DNA of 33,634 bases from Pseudomonadota bacterium (lineage in GTDB: Bacteria; Pseudomonadota; Gammaproteobacteria; Steroidobacterales; Steroidobacteraceae): assembly GCA_016703895.1 (NCBI GenBank), contig JADJBE010000017.1, positions 1-33,634 of the forward strand, given 5' to 3'. Under the pieces are notes generated by a model that saw only the letters and a list, made by a program, of their open reading frames with translations, was not told the origin of the DNA and ran no database searches. Below, piece by piece: positions 1-8,730 of the stretch. Made by a program: the position numbers and the translations under genes. Numbering within the stretch: the first letter of the stretch is position 1; every line of letters starts with the position of its first letter.

Positions 1-61
1 GAACCCGTGAAGGGTCTCCAGTTTTCAAGACTGGTGCAATCAACCGCTCTGCCACCCTTCC
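1..61 (-). tRNA. tRNA-Ser(UGA), 5' part; 3' end outside window
   Basis: Read on the minus strand, this begins with the acceptor strand GGAAGGG, followed by a serine-type D arm (GAGCGGTTGATTGC). The anticodon stem-loop is CCAGT-CTTGAAA-ACTGG, giving anticodon TGA, which reads UCA codons. A long class II variable arm (GACCCTTCACGGGTTC) starts next and runs off the window edge, so the T arm and 3' acceptor strand are not seen. It lies 37 bases downstream of serS on the same strand, so the synthetase and one of its substrates are neighbours. Confidence 0.93.
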
Positions 62-98
62 GGATCAGCCCGCTGCAATACGGTCCAAGCCGCCCAAG

Positions 99-1346
99 TC
101 ATGAACGCAATGCCGCTGGAATGGTGATCGACCCGTCGGCATTCTGGTAATTCTCAAGCACGGCGACCAGCGCCCGGCCGACTGCGACGCCGGACCCATT
201 GAGGGTATGAACGGGTTCTGGCTTGCCGGTCTCAGGATTGCGCCAGCGGGCCTGCATGCGCCGCGCCTGGAAGGCTTCGCAATTGCTACATGACGAGATC
301 TCGCGGTATTTCTGCTGCGACGGCAGCCACACTTCGAGATCATAAGTCTTGGCGCTGGCGAACCCGACATCACCACCACACAGTGCCATGACGCGATACG
401 GCAGCTCGAGCTTGCGCAAAATCGCTTCGGCGTGGGTGGTTAGTCGTTCAAGCGCGGCGTAAGAATCGGCGGGCTTGACGATCTGCACGAGCTCGACCTT
501 GTCGAACTGGTGCTGGCGAATCATGCCGCGCGTGTCCTTGCCGTGGCTGCCGGCCTCACTGCGGAACGACGGCGTGTGGGCCACGAACTGCAGCGGCAAG
601 ACCGCGGCCTCTAGAATCTGCTCGCGCACCAAGTTGGTCACGGGCACTTCGGCGGTGGGGATCAGATAAAACCCCTGCTCGCTCTCAACCTTGAACAGAT
701 CGGCCGCGAACTTCGGCAGCTGGCCCGTACCCTGCAACGCTGCGGCCGACACGAGATACGGCACATACAACTCGGTATAGCCGTGCTCAGATGTATGCAC
801 GTCCAACATGAACTGCGCCAGTGCACGGTGCAGCCGCGCCAGGGCGCCGCGCACGATGACGAAGCGCGCGCCGGAGATGCGCGCGGCCGCGTCGAAATCG
901 AGCCCGCCGAGTTGCTCGCCCAGCGCCACATGGTCGAGCGGCGTGAAATCGAGCTTGCGCGGCTCACCGTGGCGGCGCACTTCGACGTTGTCACTCTCGT
1001 CACGCCCCGGGGGTACGGAGTCATGCAAGGTGTTGGGTAACCCAAGCTGCCAGCTCTCGGTTTCTGCCTGCACCGCAACCAACGCGGCGTCGGCACTCGC
1101 CAGCTCGCGGGTGAGCTCATCAGCGCGTGCCAACGCGGTGCTGGCGTCCTCGCCTCGCCCCTTCGCCATCCCGACCGCCTTGGCATTGGCATTGCGCTCG
1201 GCACGCAACCGGTCGGCCTCCACCTGCACAGCCTTGCGCCGCTCCTCGAAGCTGCGAAACGACTCGACGTCGAGCTTGAAGCCGCGACGGGCCAGGTTGG
1301 CGGCCACGGCTTGCGGGTCCGCTCGCAAAGACTTCGAATCTAACAA
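99..1346 (-). CDS. serS: Seryl-tRNA synthetase
   Basis: Cytoplasmic class II aminoacyl-tRNA synthetase that charges tRNA-Ser, and tRNA-Sec where present, with serine. The 415-residue product is close to the usual ~430. The N-terminal ~110 residues form the long helical tRNA-binding arm, rich in Arg, Glu and Ala. The catalytic core carries motif 2 (FRSEAGSHGKDTRGMIRQHQ) and motif 3 with REISSCSNCEAFQARR and LNGSGVAVGRALVAVLENYQ. The start is TTG at 1346: it gives the family N-terminus M-LDSKSLRADP and has GGAGG four bases upstream. The open frame continues to 1529, but that stretch overlaps crcB and is not synthetase-like. It is last in the run ftsK-lolA-vanZ-rarA-crcB-serS, 19 bases after crcB, and is followed by the tRNA-Ser. 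Confidence 0.96.
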   Translation of the reverse strand: MLDSKSLRADPQAVAANLARRGFKLDVESFRSFEERRKAVQVEADRLRAERNANAKAVGMAKGRGEDASTALARADELTRELASADAALVAVQAETESWQLGLPNTLHDSVPPGRDESDNVEVRRHGEPRKLDFTPLDHVALGEQLGGLDFDAAARISGARFVIVRGALARLHRALAQFMLDVHTSEHGYTELYVPYLVSAAALQGTGQLPKFAADLFKVESEQGFYLIPTAEVPVTNLVREQILEAAVLPLQFVAHTPSFRSEAGSHGKDTRGMIRQHQFDKVELVQIVKPADSYAALERLTTHAEAILRKLELPYRVMALCGGDVGFASAKTYDLEVWLPSQQKYREISSCSNCEAFQARRMQARWRNPETGKPEPVHTLNGSGVAVGRALVAVLENYQNADGSITIPAALRS

Positions 1347-1365
1347 GACGCCTCCATCGATTGAA

Positions 1366-1737
1366 TCAGGACCAGGCCATCGCCAACGCGCGGCCCGCGA
1401 GCGCCGCAGCCAAACACGCAACGACCGTGATCGCGGTATAGCCGGCGGCCGAGGCCCAATTGCCGCTGGCGCCAAGCAGACTCGTCTCGAGCGCGAACGC
1501 CGAGTAAGTCGTGAAACCGCCCAGTACACCGGTCATCCAGAACAGGCGCGCATTCTCGGCGCTGATGCCGCGCGCTGCAACCCAGGGATACAGCAGGCCG
1601 ATCAGAAAACTCCCCAGCACGTTGACGACCAGCGTGGCCACCGCCCAGCCGCCGGGTGCGATCGGCGCGACCCGCGCAACCCCATAGCGGAGCACCCCGC
1701 CAAGCGCGCTGCCGAGCGCCACCAGCAGCCAGCTCAT
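1366..1737 (-). CDS. crcB: Fluoride channel CrcB/Fluc
   Basis: Small inner-membrane channel that exports fluoride as a dual-topology dimer and protects against fluoride toxicity. The 123 residues contain four hydrophobic segments. The family signatures are present: RYGVAR near residue 17, NVLGSFLIGLL at 39-49 with the conserved pore-region Asn, and GGFTTYSAF at 73-81, the phenylalanine-box and sodium-site region. The ATG start overlaps the rarA stop (ATGA), so the two are probably translationally coupled. No fluoride riboswitch is visible upstream, where the DNA is rarA coding sequence. Confidence 0.94.
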   Translation of the reverse strand: MSWLLVALGSALGGVLRYGVARVAPIAPGGWAVATLVVNVLGSFLIGLLYPWVAARGISAENARLFWMTGVLGGFTTYSAFALETSLLGASGNWASAAGYTAITVVACLAAALAGRALAMAWS

Positions 1738-3100
1738 GGCTTGCCCTGCGGCGGTTCGGCAGATGCGTCCGCAACCGCCTCACCACGCAGCCGCGCGAGC
1801 GCGTCGGCGATGCGGATCTCAAGCCCACGGGGCACGGGTCGGTAGTAGCGACGATCCGGCAGTTCATCCGGCAGGTAGCGTTCACCACGCACGTAGCCGC
1901 CGGGCGCATCATGCGCATATTGATAACCATCGCCGTAGCCGAGACCTTTCATCAACTTGGTAGGCGCATTGCGAAACCTTAGCGGTACGTCGAGCGTGCC
2001 GTACTTCTCAACATCCGCACGCGCTTCCGCCAGGGCCACATACACCGCGTTGCTCTTCGGCGCGCAGGCCAGATAAACGACTGCCGTCGCGATCGCCAGC
2101 TCACCCTCCGGACTGCCGAGCCGCTCATAGACTTCCCAGGCCTCGCGCGCCACTTGTAGTCCGCGCGGATCCGCCAGCCCGATATCCTCAGTTGCCATCC
2201 GCACGACGCGTCGCGCGACGTAGAGCGGGTCACAACCACCGTCGATCATCCGCGCAAACCAGTACAGTGCCGCGTCCGGATCCGTGCCGCGCACCGCCTT
2301 GTGCAAGGCCGAGATCTGATCGTAGAACTGCTCACCACCCTTGTCGAAGCGACGCCTGACACCGCTCGCGACTTCCTGCGCTTCGTGCATGCCGATATGC
2401 CGCTTGCCGTCACGCTCGGGTGCAAGGTCAGCCGCGATCTCGACCATCCCCAAGGCACGCCGCGCATCGCCGTCGGCCGCCTGGGCAATCAGCTCGAGCG
2501 CGGCAGGCTCGACCACCAGGTTCTGCGCGGCGAGTCCGACCTCCGCGTCATCCAGGGCGCGCGTCAGCACCGCGACGATATCGGCGACGGTCAGACTCTT
2601 GAGGACATACACCCGCGCCCTGGAGAGCAACGCACTAACGACTTCGAAGGACGGATTCTCGGTGGTCGCACCGATGAACGTCAGCGTGCCATCCTCGACG
2701 AATGGCAAGAAGGTGTCCTGCTGCGACTTATTGAAGCGATGGACCTCATCGAGAAACAGCACCGTACGTCGGCCGCGCTCGGCACGCGCAGCTTGCGCGC
2801 GACTCACCGCTTCGCGAATATCTTTGACCCCGCCAGCACCGCCGACAGCGCAATGAAGTCTGCGTCCGCGCGTGACGCGATCAACCGCGCCAGCGTTGTC
2901 TTACCAGTGCCGGGCGGACCCCACAGAATGAGCGAATGCAGGTGCCCCGCTTCGAGCGCGCGGCGCAGCGGTTTGCCGGGCCCCACGATGTGCTGCTGGC
3001 CGGCAAACTCCTCGAGACTCCGCGGGCGCATGCGATCCGCTAGTGGTCGGTGCAGCGAGGCGCCGACGTCGCGCAGCAAGTCCGGCTGACGCGAACTCAC
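1734..3100 (-). pseudogene. rarA: Replication-associated recombination protein A, RarA/MgsA (frameshifted)
   Basis: RarA is a AAA+ clamp-loader-like ATPase acting at stalled replication forks. The N-terminal part (3100-2804) holds Walker A GPPGTGKT at residues 61-68 and runs to ALSAVLAGSK. There it leaves frame and stops. The rest (2807-1734) continues in another frame with LFLDEVHRFNKSQQD (Walker B), the sensor region FIGATTENPSFE and the tetramerisation tail. The break is at a run of four C (G on the coding strand) at 2828-2831. One extra G restores A-G-V-K-D-I-R-E-A-V and a 455-residue protein, against 447 in E. coli. The coding sequence is otherwise undamaged, so a sequencing or assembly error is as likely as real inactivation. 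Its stop overlaps the crcB start. Confidence 0.9.
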
Positions 3101-3131
3101 TGCTACTCGGCCCAGCTTGCCAAAGACGAAA

Positions 3132-3527
3132 TCAAGGTTGCCGCACCTTGCCCACTAACACTCGTTCGAACCAGGACGGCCAGCCCTCAAGACCCAGTCG
3201 CGCCAGCAAAACACCCGCACCAATACCCGCGGAATCGGCCACCAGGTCGAGCACGTCCGCCGTGCGACCCGTCGGTAGCAGACCCTGGGTTACTTCGATC
3301 AAGATGCCGAGCGCGAGCATTGCCGCACTAACCATCAGCCATCGCCGGCGTTCAAACAGCGCACAAAACCAGAGCGTCATCGCCACGAAGCCCAGTACAT
3401 GGTTGATCTTGTCGTTGAAGCCCTGAATCGGCACGTCACGGGTCGGCAACAGGCTCAGCACGAACACGGACCCTACTAACGCCAAGCCGAGCGCCAGCCA
3501 GAGCGACCGTAGCCTCAAGTCACGCAC
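3132..3527 (-). CDS. VanZ-like family membrane protein
   Basis: A 131-residue membrane protein with about four hydrophobic segments and the VanZ-family pattern: an N-terminal helix ending SLLPTRD, then KINHVLGFVAMTLWF, a middle helix leading into LIEVTQGLLPTGRTADVLDL, and a final helix GIGAGVLLARLGLEGW. The HxxGF and ExxQxxLPxGRxxDxxDxxAN-like motifs define the family. The founding member affects teicoplanin resistance; most relatives, this one included, have no known function. The GTG start at 3527 lies 3 bases after the lolA stop, so it is probably co-translated with lolA and rarA. Its place between lolA and rarA is unusual compared with E. coli. Confidence 0.82.
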   Translation of the reverse strand: MRDLRLRSLWLALGLALVGSVFVLSLLPTRDVPIQGFNDKINHVLGFVAMTLWFCALFERRRWLMVSAAMLALGILIEVTQGLLPTGRTADVLDLVADSAGIGAGVLLARLGLEGWPSWFERVLVGKVRQP

Positions 3528-3530
3528 TCG

Positions 3531-4235
3531 TCAGTTGACCGGCGTGCCGATCACGTCGGCACCGGCCGGCGGCGTGAAGCTGACGTCGCCCTCTGGCACC
3601 ATGCCATTGCGAACCGCCTTGGCAAACGCCAGCGTCGAGGTCTGACCCAGCTTGTCTTTGAGGACCATCTGGCGCAGCTCATCACGCATGAATCCCAGCC
3701 GAGCTTCGCGAAAGTCGGCGTCGGTTGCGATCGGTGTCACGACGACCCACTCCAGACCGTCGGCGCGGCCACCTGCCGTCACCTTGAATACGGTTCGCAA
3801 ATCGCCGGTGCTCGAGAGCAACGTGGCAGGCGTGGCGGTCAGAGCGGACTCCGCTGGGCGCACCGAGACCTGCTCAAGATCGCGATCGTAGAACCAGAGG
3901 TTGCGCCCGTCGGCCACCATCAGCTGCGTGGCGTCACTGTCGGCGGGTGTTAGCTCCCAGCGGAACCGACCGGGGCGCACCACCGTGAGAATACCGGTGG
4001 CGCGCTGTGTCTCACGGCCACGGGCGTCGGTCAGGATCTGTGCGAAATCGACGCGCAGGGTTTTCAGCCCGTCGAGATAGCGATCCAGCGCCGTCGACCG
4101 GCTCTTCGAAGACTGCGGACCCGCGGCCTCGACGCTGTGCGCGAGGTTGGTGGCGAACACACCCAGCATCGCAACCATCGCCGCGACCAGCGACGGGCGA
4201 ATGGCGGTCGCCCAGCACACTACGTTAGTCCGCAT
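3531..4235 (-). CDS. lolA: Outer-membrane lipoprotein carrier protein LolA
   Basis: Periplasmic chaperone that takes mature lipoproteins from the LolCDE transporter and hands them to LolB at the outer membrane. The 234-residue precursor begins with a basic n-region and a hydrophobic stretch (PSLVAAMVAMLGVFATNLAHSVEA) that reads as a signal peptide. The mature protein shows family blocks: LDRYLDGLKTLRVDFAQIL, TGILTVVRPGRFRWEL, LMVADGRNLWFYDRDLEQVSVRP and the C-terminal VSFTPPAGADVIG. The N-terminal extension is a little long, so a start slightly further in is possible. It starts 2 bases after the ftsK stop, the classic ftsK-lolA-rarA arrangement. Confidence 0.95.
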   Translation of the reverse strand: MRTNVVCWATAIRPSLVAAMVAMLGVFATNLAHSVEAAGPQSSKSRSTALDRYLDGLKTLRVDFAQILTDARGRETQRATGILTVVRPGRFRWELTPADSDATQLMVADGRNLWFYDRDLEQVSVRPAESALTATPATLLSSTGDLRTVFKVTAGGRADGLEWVVVTPIATDADFREARLGFMRDELRQMVLKDKLGQTSTLAFAKAVRNGMVPEGDVSFTPPAGADVIGTPVN

Positions 4236-4237
4236 GG

Positions 4238-6559
4238 TTAGTCCGCATTGCCGCCTGACCCCGGTGGTGGTGGAGCCAACACCTCGCGTGAACCATTGGG
4301 CTGGAGTTGCCCGACAACGCCTGCGCTTTCCATGCTTTCGAGTAAACGTGCCGCGCGGTTGTAGCCGATCTTGAGCCGCCGCTGGACGTAAGAAATCGAT
4401 GGCTTGCGCTCGGTGGTGACGATCCTGACGGCCTCATCATAGAGCGGATCTTCCTCGGCACTGACCGACGCAGCAGTCTGGTTTTCATCAGGAAACCCTG
4501 CAATCGGCATCGACGGGCCCGAGAGAATCTCCTCGATGTAATTCGGCGGCGCCGCCTTCTTCAATGAGTCGACCACACGGTGCACCTCGGCGTCGCTGAC
4601 GAACGCGCCGTGGACTCGCGTCGGCACCGACGTACCAGATGGTAGATACAGCATGTCGCCGTGACCTAACAAAGACTCGGCGCCCATCTGATCGAGAATC
4701 GTGCGCGAGTCGACCCGTGCCGACACTTGAAACGCGATGCGGCACGGGATATTGGCCTTGATCAGGCCGTGATCCACGTCGACCGACGGCCGCTGTGTCG
4801 CCAGCACCAGATGGATACCGGACGCGCGCGCCTTCTGCGCCAGACGTGCAATCAATTCTTCAACCTTCTTGCCAACGATCATCATCAGATCCGCCAGCTC
4901 GTCGATAATGACGACGATGTACGGCAGCGGCGTGAGGTCTTGGATCTGGCGCTGATCGATGCGCGGGTCGTTAGCGGCCAACTGCAGCATCACCGGGTCC
5001 TTGATCGGCTTGCCGTCTTCGATCGCATCTTTCACGCGACGGTTGAACCCAGCGATGTTGCGCACGCCGAGGGCCGACATGAGCGCATAGCGCCGATCCA
5101 TCTCCGCCACGCACCAGCGCAAGGCATTGGCGGCCTGCCTCATGTCGGTCACGACCGGCGAGAGCAGATGCGGAATGCCCTCGTAAACTGACAACTCCAG
5201 CATCTTGGGATCGATCATGATCAGACGCACGTGCTCCGCCGTGCTCTTGTACAACAGCGACAACACCATCGCGTTGATCGCCACCGATTTGCCCGAGCCC
5301 GTGGTGCCGGCAATCAGCAAGTGCGGCATCTTGGCGAGGTCCGCGCACAGCGGCGCGCCGCCGATGTCTTTGCCGAGCGCGAGCGCAAGCGGCGAACTGA
5401 CATCGTCGTAAGACTTCGACTTGATGATCTCGCCGAGCGTCACGATCTCGCGCTTCTCATTCGGGATCTCAAGACCCATGACCGACTTGCCGGGAATCAC
5501 CTCGACCACTCGCACACTGATTGCGGACAAGGCTCGCGCAAGATCCTTCGACAGTCCGGAAATCTGACTCACCTTGACGCCAGGCGCTGGGCGCATCTCG
5601 AAGCGGGTCACCACCGGCCCCGGCTGCACGGCGACGACTTCTACCTCCACGCCGAAATCCTTGAGCTTCAGTTCCACTAGACGCGACATCGCTTCGAGCG
5701 CCTCCTGCGAATAGCTCGGCTCGCGTGTGCCCGGGTCGTCCAGCAGCTTGAGCGCTGGCAGTTCGCCCGCCTTCGGAGCGTCGAACATTGGCACCTGCCG
5801 CTCTTTCTCCACCCGCTCGCTCTTTTCCATGACCGGCGGCGGCACGTCGATCCGCGGCTTCGGTCGCGCCGCCGCTTTGGTTTGCTCCGCCTTGACTGTT
5901 TCGGTGCGCGCGCGCTTGGCCTCTTGCCCGACGGCAACGTCCCGAGCGGTGGCGCGCTGTGCCTTCAGACGATTGACGCCCGCCCAGGTCCAGGCCCCCA
6001 CGCGATCCATGATCGTCAGCCACGACACGCCAAACGCGAGCGACAAGCCCGCCATCCACGCGCCGAGCATCAACAGCGTTGCGCCCAGGAAGTTCATCGA
6101 ATCAGCCAGGCTGCTGCCAACGAGACTGCCGATCACGCCGCCCGCAGTTTGGCGCAACGGCTCCGGCGCCCAATGCAATGTGGCCAGGCCACAGCTAGCC
6201 ACTAACAGCAAGATGAAGCCGCCGATACGGATTGCCGTATTGGTGCGTGACACCGGCTCCGTGTCTGCCCGCTTGCGAAACAGCACGAAACACGCCACAC
6301 CCAGCATGATCGGCAACAGATAGGCGGGCCGGCCAAACAAAAAGAACAGCACGTCCGACAGCCACGCGCCAAACGGGCCTATCGCATTGTGAATTTTCTC
6401 GGCGCCACCGGTGAACGAGAAGCCGCGGTCGTTAGGGCTATAGGAGCCCAAGGCAACCAGAACGACCAGCGCGACCACCCCCATGGCGATGACAACGCTC
6501 TCGCGCAGGCCACGCACCACCGTCTCGGTGAGCTTAGAGGGAACATCGCGCGCAGCCAA
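4238..6559 (-). CDS. ftsK: DNA translocase FtsK
   Basis: Septal DNA pump that clears and orders the chromosome terminus during division and activates XerCD at dif. The 773-residue protein has an N-terminal domain with about four or five transmembrane helices (residues ~20-190), a short charged linker rich in Lys, Arg and Glu (~200-270), the motor domain and the DNA-reading gamma domain. Walker A GTTGSGKS is at residues 418-425. The Walker B region reads YIVVIIDELADLMM. The C-terminal winged helix includes ISYVQRRLKIGYNRAARLLESME, which reads KOPS sequences. It is much shorter than E. coli FtsK (1329 residues) because the linker is short, as in many other proteobacteria. It heads the lolA-vanZ-rarA-crcB-serS run. 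Confidence 0.97.
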   Translation of the reverse strand: MAARDVPSKLTETVVRGLRESVVIAMGVVALVVLVALGSYSPNDRGFSFTGGAEKIHNAIGPFGAWLSDVLFFLFGRPAYLLPIMLGVACFVLFRKRADTEPVSRTNTAIRIGGFILLLVASCGLATLHWAPEPLRQTAGGVIGSLVGSSLADSMNFLGATLLMLGAWMAGLSLAFGVSWLTIMDRVGAWTWAGVNRLKAQRATARDVAVGQEAKRARTETVKAEQTKAAARPKPRIDVPPPVMEKSERVEKERQVPMFDAPKAGELPALKLLDDPGTREPSYSQEALEAMSRLVELKLKDFGVEVEVVAVQPGPVVTRFEMRPAPGVKVSQISGLSKDLARALSAISVRVVEVIPGKSVMGLEIPNEKREIVTLGEIIKSKSYDDVSSPLALALGKDIGGAPLCADLAKMPHLLIAGTTGSGKSVAINAMVLSLLYKSTAEHVRLIMIDPKMLELSVYEGIPHLLSPVVTDMRQAANALRWCVAEMDRRYALMSALGVRNIAGFNRRVKDAIEDGKPIKDPVMLQLAANDPRIDQRQIQDLTPLPYIVVIIDELADLMMIVGKKVEELIARLAQKARASGIHLVLATQRPSVDVDHGLIKANIPCRIAFQVSARVDSRTILDQMGAESLLGHGDMLYLPSGTSVPTRVHGAFVSDAEVHRVVDSLKKAAPPNYIEEILSGPSMPIAGFPDENQTAASVSAEEDPLYDEAVRIVTTERKPSISYVQRRLKIGYNRAARLLESMESAGVVGQLQPNGSREVLAPPPPGSGGNAD

Positions 6560-6615
6560 AATATCTCCAGAAGTTTAACAATACATCGCAGGTGGCTGAT
6601 TCTAAACAAGAATGG

Positions 6616-7674
6616 TCAGCTCATCAACGCGGGATGAACAACCTTGCCAGCATCGATGTTGATCCCTCGGGCAAGACCCGCGTCGTCGCGCCACCCCGAC
6701 TCCGCCAGGCGCGACGCATACGGGGCGATTGCGGCCGACAGTGCTTGCGAGGACGTCCTCGGCACCGCCCCCGGCATGTTGGTCACGGCAAAGTGTGTGA
6801 CACCCTCCCAGACGTAGGTTGGCGCATCGTACGTGGTCGGCTTGGTCGTCTCGACACAGCCGCCCTGATCCACCGAGATATCAACAATGACACTGCCGCG
6901 CTGCATGGTGCGCACCATCTCGGCCGTGATCACGTGCGGCGCACGCGCGCCTGTGACCAACACCGCGCCGATCGCGATATCGGCTTGGCGCACTGCGTCG
7001 GCCACGTCTGACAGATGCGGATAGAGACCCGTGACATTGGCGCCCAGCGCGCGTGCCATGACCAGCTTGTCGCGATCCGTGTCAAAGACTGTGACCTCAG
7101 CGCCCAGCGCTGCCGCGACCAGCGCTGCATTGCCACCGGCAACACCGCCGCCCAACACGACGACGCGGCCGCGTTTAGCAGCCGGTACGCCACCTAACAA
7201 AATGCCCTTGCCGCCCTGCGGCTGATGCAGCAAGGTGGCCGCATACTGCATCGACAGTCGCCCGGCAATGTCGCTCATCGGTGCGAGCAACGGCAAACGA
7301 CCCAGACGGTCTTCGACCGTCTCGAAGGCCACGGCGGTAAGACCAATGTCGCACAGACGACGCGTCAAATCCGGCAGCGCCGCCAGATGCAAGTAACAGA
7401 ACAGCAGATGCTCGCGGCGCAGGCGCGCCAGATCTGCATCAATAGGCTCTTTGACCTTGACGATCATCTCGCCGCGACGGTACAGCTCGTCGGCATCGGC
7501 AGCGATGTGCGCACCGATGTCCCGATACTGCTGATCGTCATAGCCGCTCTGCTCGCCCGCGCCACGCTCGAGCCACACCTCGTGCCCGTCGCGCACCAGC
7601 CCCACACAGGCAGCGGGTATCAAGCCCACGCGACCTTCTTGGGACTTCAGTTCACGGGGAATGCCGATGCGCAT
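6616..7674 (-). CDS. ald: Alanine dehydrogenase
   Basis: NAD-dependent enzyme interconverting L-alanine and pyruvate plus ammonia. The 352-residue protein begins MRIGIPRELKSQEGRVGLIP, the family N-terminus with the substrate-binding Arg. It contains MIVKVKEP (pyruvate-binding Lys region), a His block near LFCYLHLAA, the Rossmann motif GGGVAGGNAA and the C-terminal NMPGAVPRTSSQAL. I chose the ATG at 7674. The frame stays open to 7770, but that extension crosses the trxB start on the other strand and is not family-like. It diverges from trxB across 64 bases and is separated from ftsK by 56 bases, so it may form its own unit. A GCTGA/TCAGC hairpin lies just past its stop with no T-run. Confidence 0.95.
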   Translation of the reverse strand: MRIGIPRELKSQEGRVGLIPAACVGLVRDGHEVWLERGAGEQSGYDDQQYRDIGAHIAADADELYRRGEMIVKVKEPIDADLARLRREHLLFCYLHLAALPDLTRRLCDIGLTAVAFETVEDRLGRLPLLAPMSDIAGRLSMQYAATLLHQPQGGKGILLGGVPAAKRGRVVVLGGGVAGGNAALVAAALGAEVTVFDTDRDKLVMARALGANVTGLYPHLSDVADAVRQADIAIGAVLVTGARAPHVITAEMVRTMQRGSVIVDISVDQGGCVETTKPTTYDAPTYVWEGVTHFAVTNMPGAVPRTSSQALSAAIAPYASRLAESGWRDDAGLARGINIDAGKVVHPALMS

Positions 7675-7738
7675 ACTGGTGCTCTCCACGCTCGCGCATG
7701 ACCGGTTATCATGCAGTGCTTTATCGATGGAATTATAC

Positions 7739-8713
7739 ATGAGCACCCCACGGCACTCGCGCCTCATCATTCTCGGCTCCGGTCCAGCCGGCTACAGCGC
7801 TGCCGTCTACGCCGCCCGCGCCAACCGCGCGCCGCTGTTGATCACGGGCGTGGAACAAGGCGGTCAGCTGATGACCACCACCGATGTCGACAACTGGCCC
7901 GGTGACCCACACGGCTTGCAAGGGCCCGCGTTGATGGCGCGCATGCAAGCACACGCCGAGCGGTTCAACACGACACTGGTCAACGAGCAGGTGCACACGG
8001 TAGATCTACAAGCGCGTCCATTGCGTTTGTTCGGCGACAGTCACGAATACACCTGCGACGCGTTGATCATCGCGACCGGCGCATCCGCCAAGTACCTCGG
8101 CCTGCCATCGGAGGAAAAATTCCGTGGCAAAGGTGTGTCGGCCTGCGCCACCTGCGACGGCTTCTTCTTCCGCGGTCAGCGCGTCGCGGTGATTGGCGGC
8201 GGCAACACCGCCGTCGAGGAGGCGCTGTATTTATCTAACATCGCCGCCCACGTCACGCTGGTCCATCGTCGCGACAAACTGCGCGCCGAGAAGATCCTGC
8301 AAGACCGCCTGTTCGCGCTGCAAAAAGACGGCAAAGTCGACATCTTGTGGAATCACTCGGTCGAGGAGATCCTGGGCGACGACCAAGGCGTCAACGGCGT
8401 ACGACTACGGAGCGCCGACGCGGACCCGGCCACGGACGCGACCAAAGACCTGCCTGTCACCGGCGCCTTCATTGCCATTGGTCACACACCCAATACCGGC
8501 ATCTTCAACGGTCAGCTGGCGATGAAAAATGGCTATCTCACCATCAAGAGCGGCACCGAAGGCGGCGCCACCGCAACCAGCCTTGCCGGCGTGTTTGCCG
8601 CCGGCGACGTCGCTGACCATGTCTATCGACAAGCGATCACGTCCGCAGGGTCTGGCTGCATGGCCGCGCTCGATGCCGACAAGTATCTCGAGGCACTCGA
8701 TACGCGCGCCTGA
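7739..8713 (+). CDS. trxB: Thioredoxin-disulfide reductase
   Basis: Flavoenzyme that transfers electrons from NADPH to thioredoxin in the cytoplasm. The 324-residue product has the FAD-binding motif GSGPAGYSAA (13-22), the redox-active pair CATC (136-139), the NADPH-binding motif GGGNTAVEEA (153-162), and the late FAD motif GVFAAGDVADHVYRQAITSAGSG split by a short insertion. The ATG at 7739 gives MSTPRHSRLIILGSGPAG; the longer open frame back to 7661 overlaps ald and is rejected. The 64-base gap to ald should hold two divergent promoters. GGTTATCAT and GGAATTATAC are possible -10 elements for trxB, but neither has a clear -35. Confidence 0.96.
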   Translation: MSTPRHSRLIILGSGPAGYSAAVYAARANRAPLLITGVEQGGQLMTTTDVDNWPGDPHGLQGPALMARMQAHAERFNTTLVNEQVHTVDLQARPLRLFGDSHEYTCDALIIATGASAKYLGLPSEEKFRGKGVSACATCDGFFFRGQRVAVIGGGNTAVEEALYLSNIAAHVTLVHRRDKLRAEKILQDRLFALQKDGKVDILWNHSVEEILGDDQGVNGVRLRSADADPATDATKDLPVTGAFIAIGHTPNTGIFNGQLAMKNGYLTIKSGTEGGATATSLAGVFAAGDVADHVYRQAITSAGSGCMAALDADKYLEALDTRA

Positions 8714-8730
8714 GCGCGGCGTCGCAGTCC

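Noticed and set aside
1344..1529. A 61-residue N-terminal extension of SerS.
   Set aside because: It overlaps crcB, is not synthetase-like, and a TTG with a strong GGAGG gives the family N-terminus.
808..1845. A 345-codon open frame on the plus strand across serS and crcB, and similar long frames opposite rarA, clpA, gspE and gspF.
   Set aside because: They are shadows of well-identified genes in GC-rich DNA, with low-complexity Arg/Ala/Ser products.
6594..6620. GCTGA-TTCT..AGAA-TCAGC hairpin after ald as an intrinsic terminator.
   Set aside because: The stem is bulged and no T-run follows on the minus strand.
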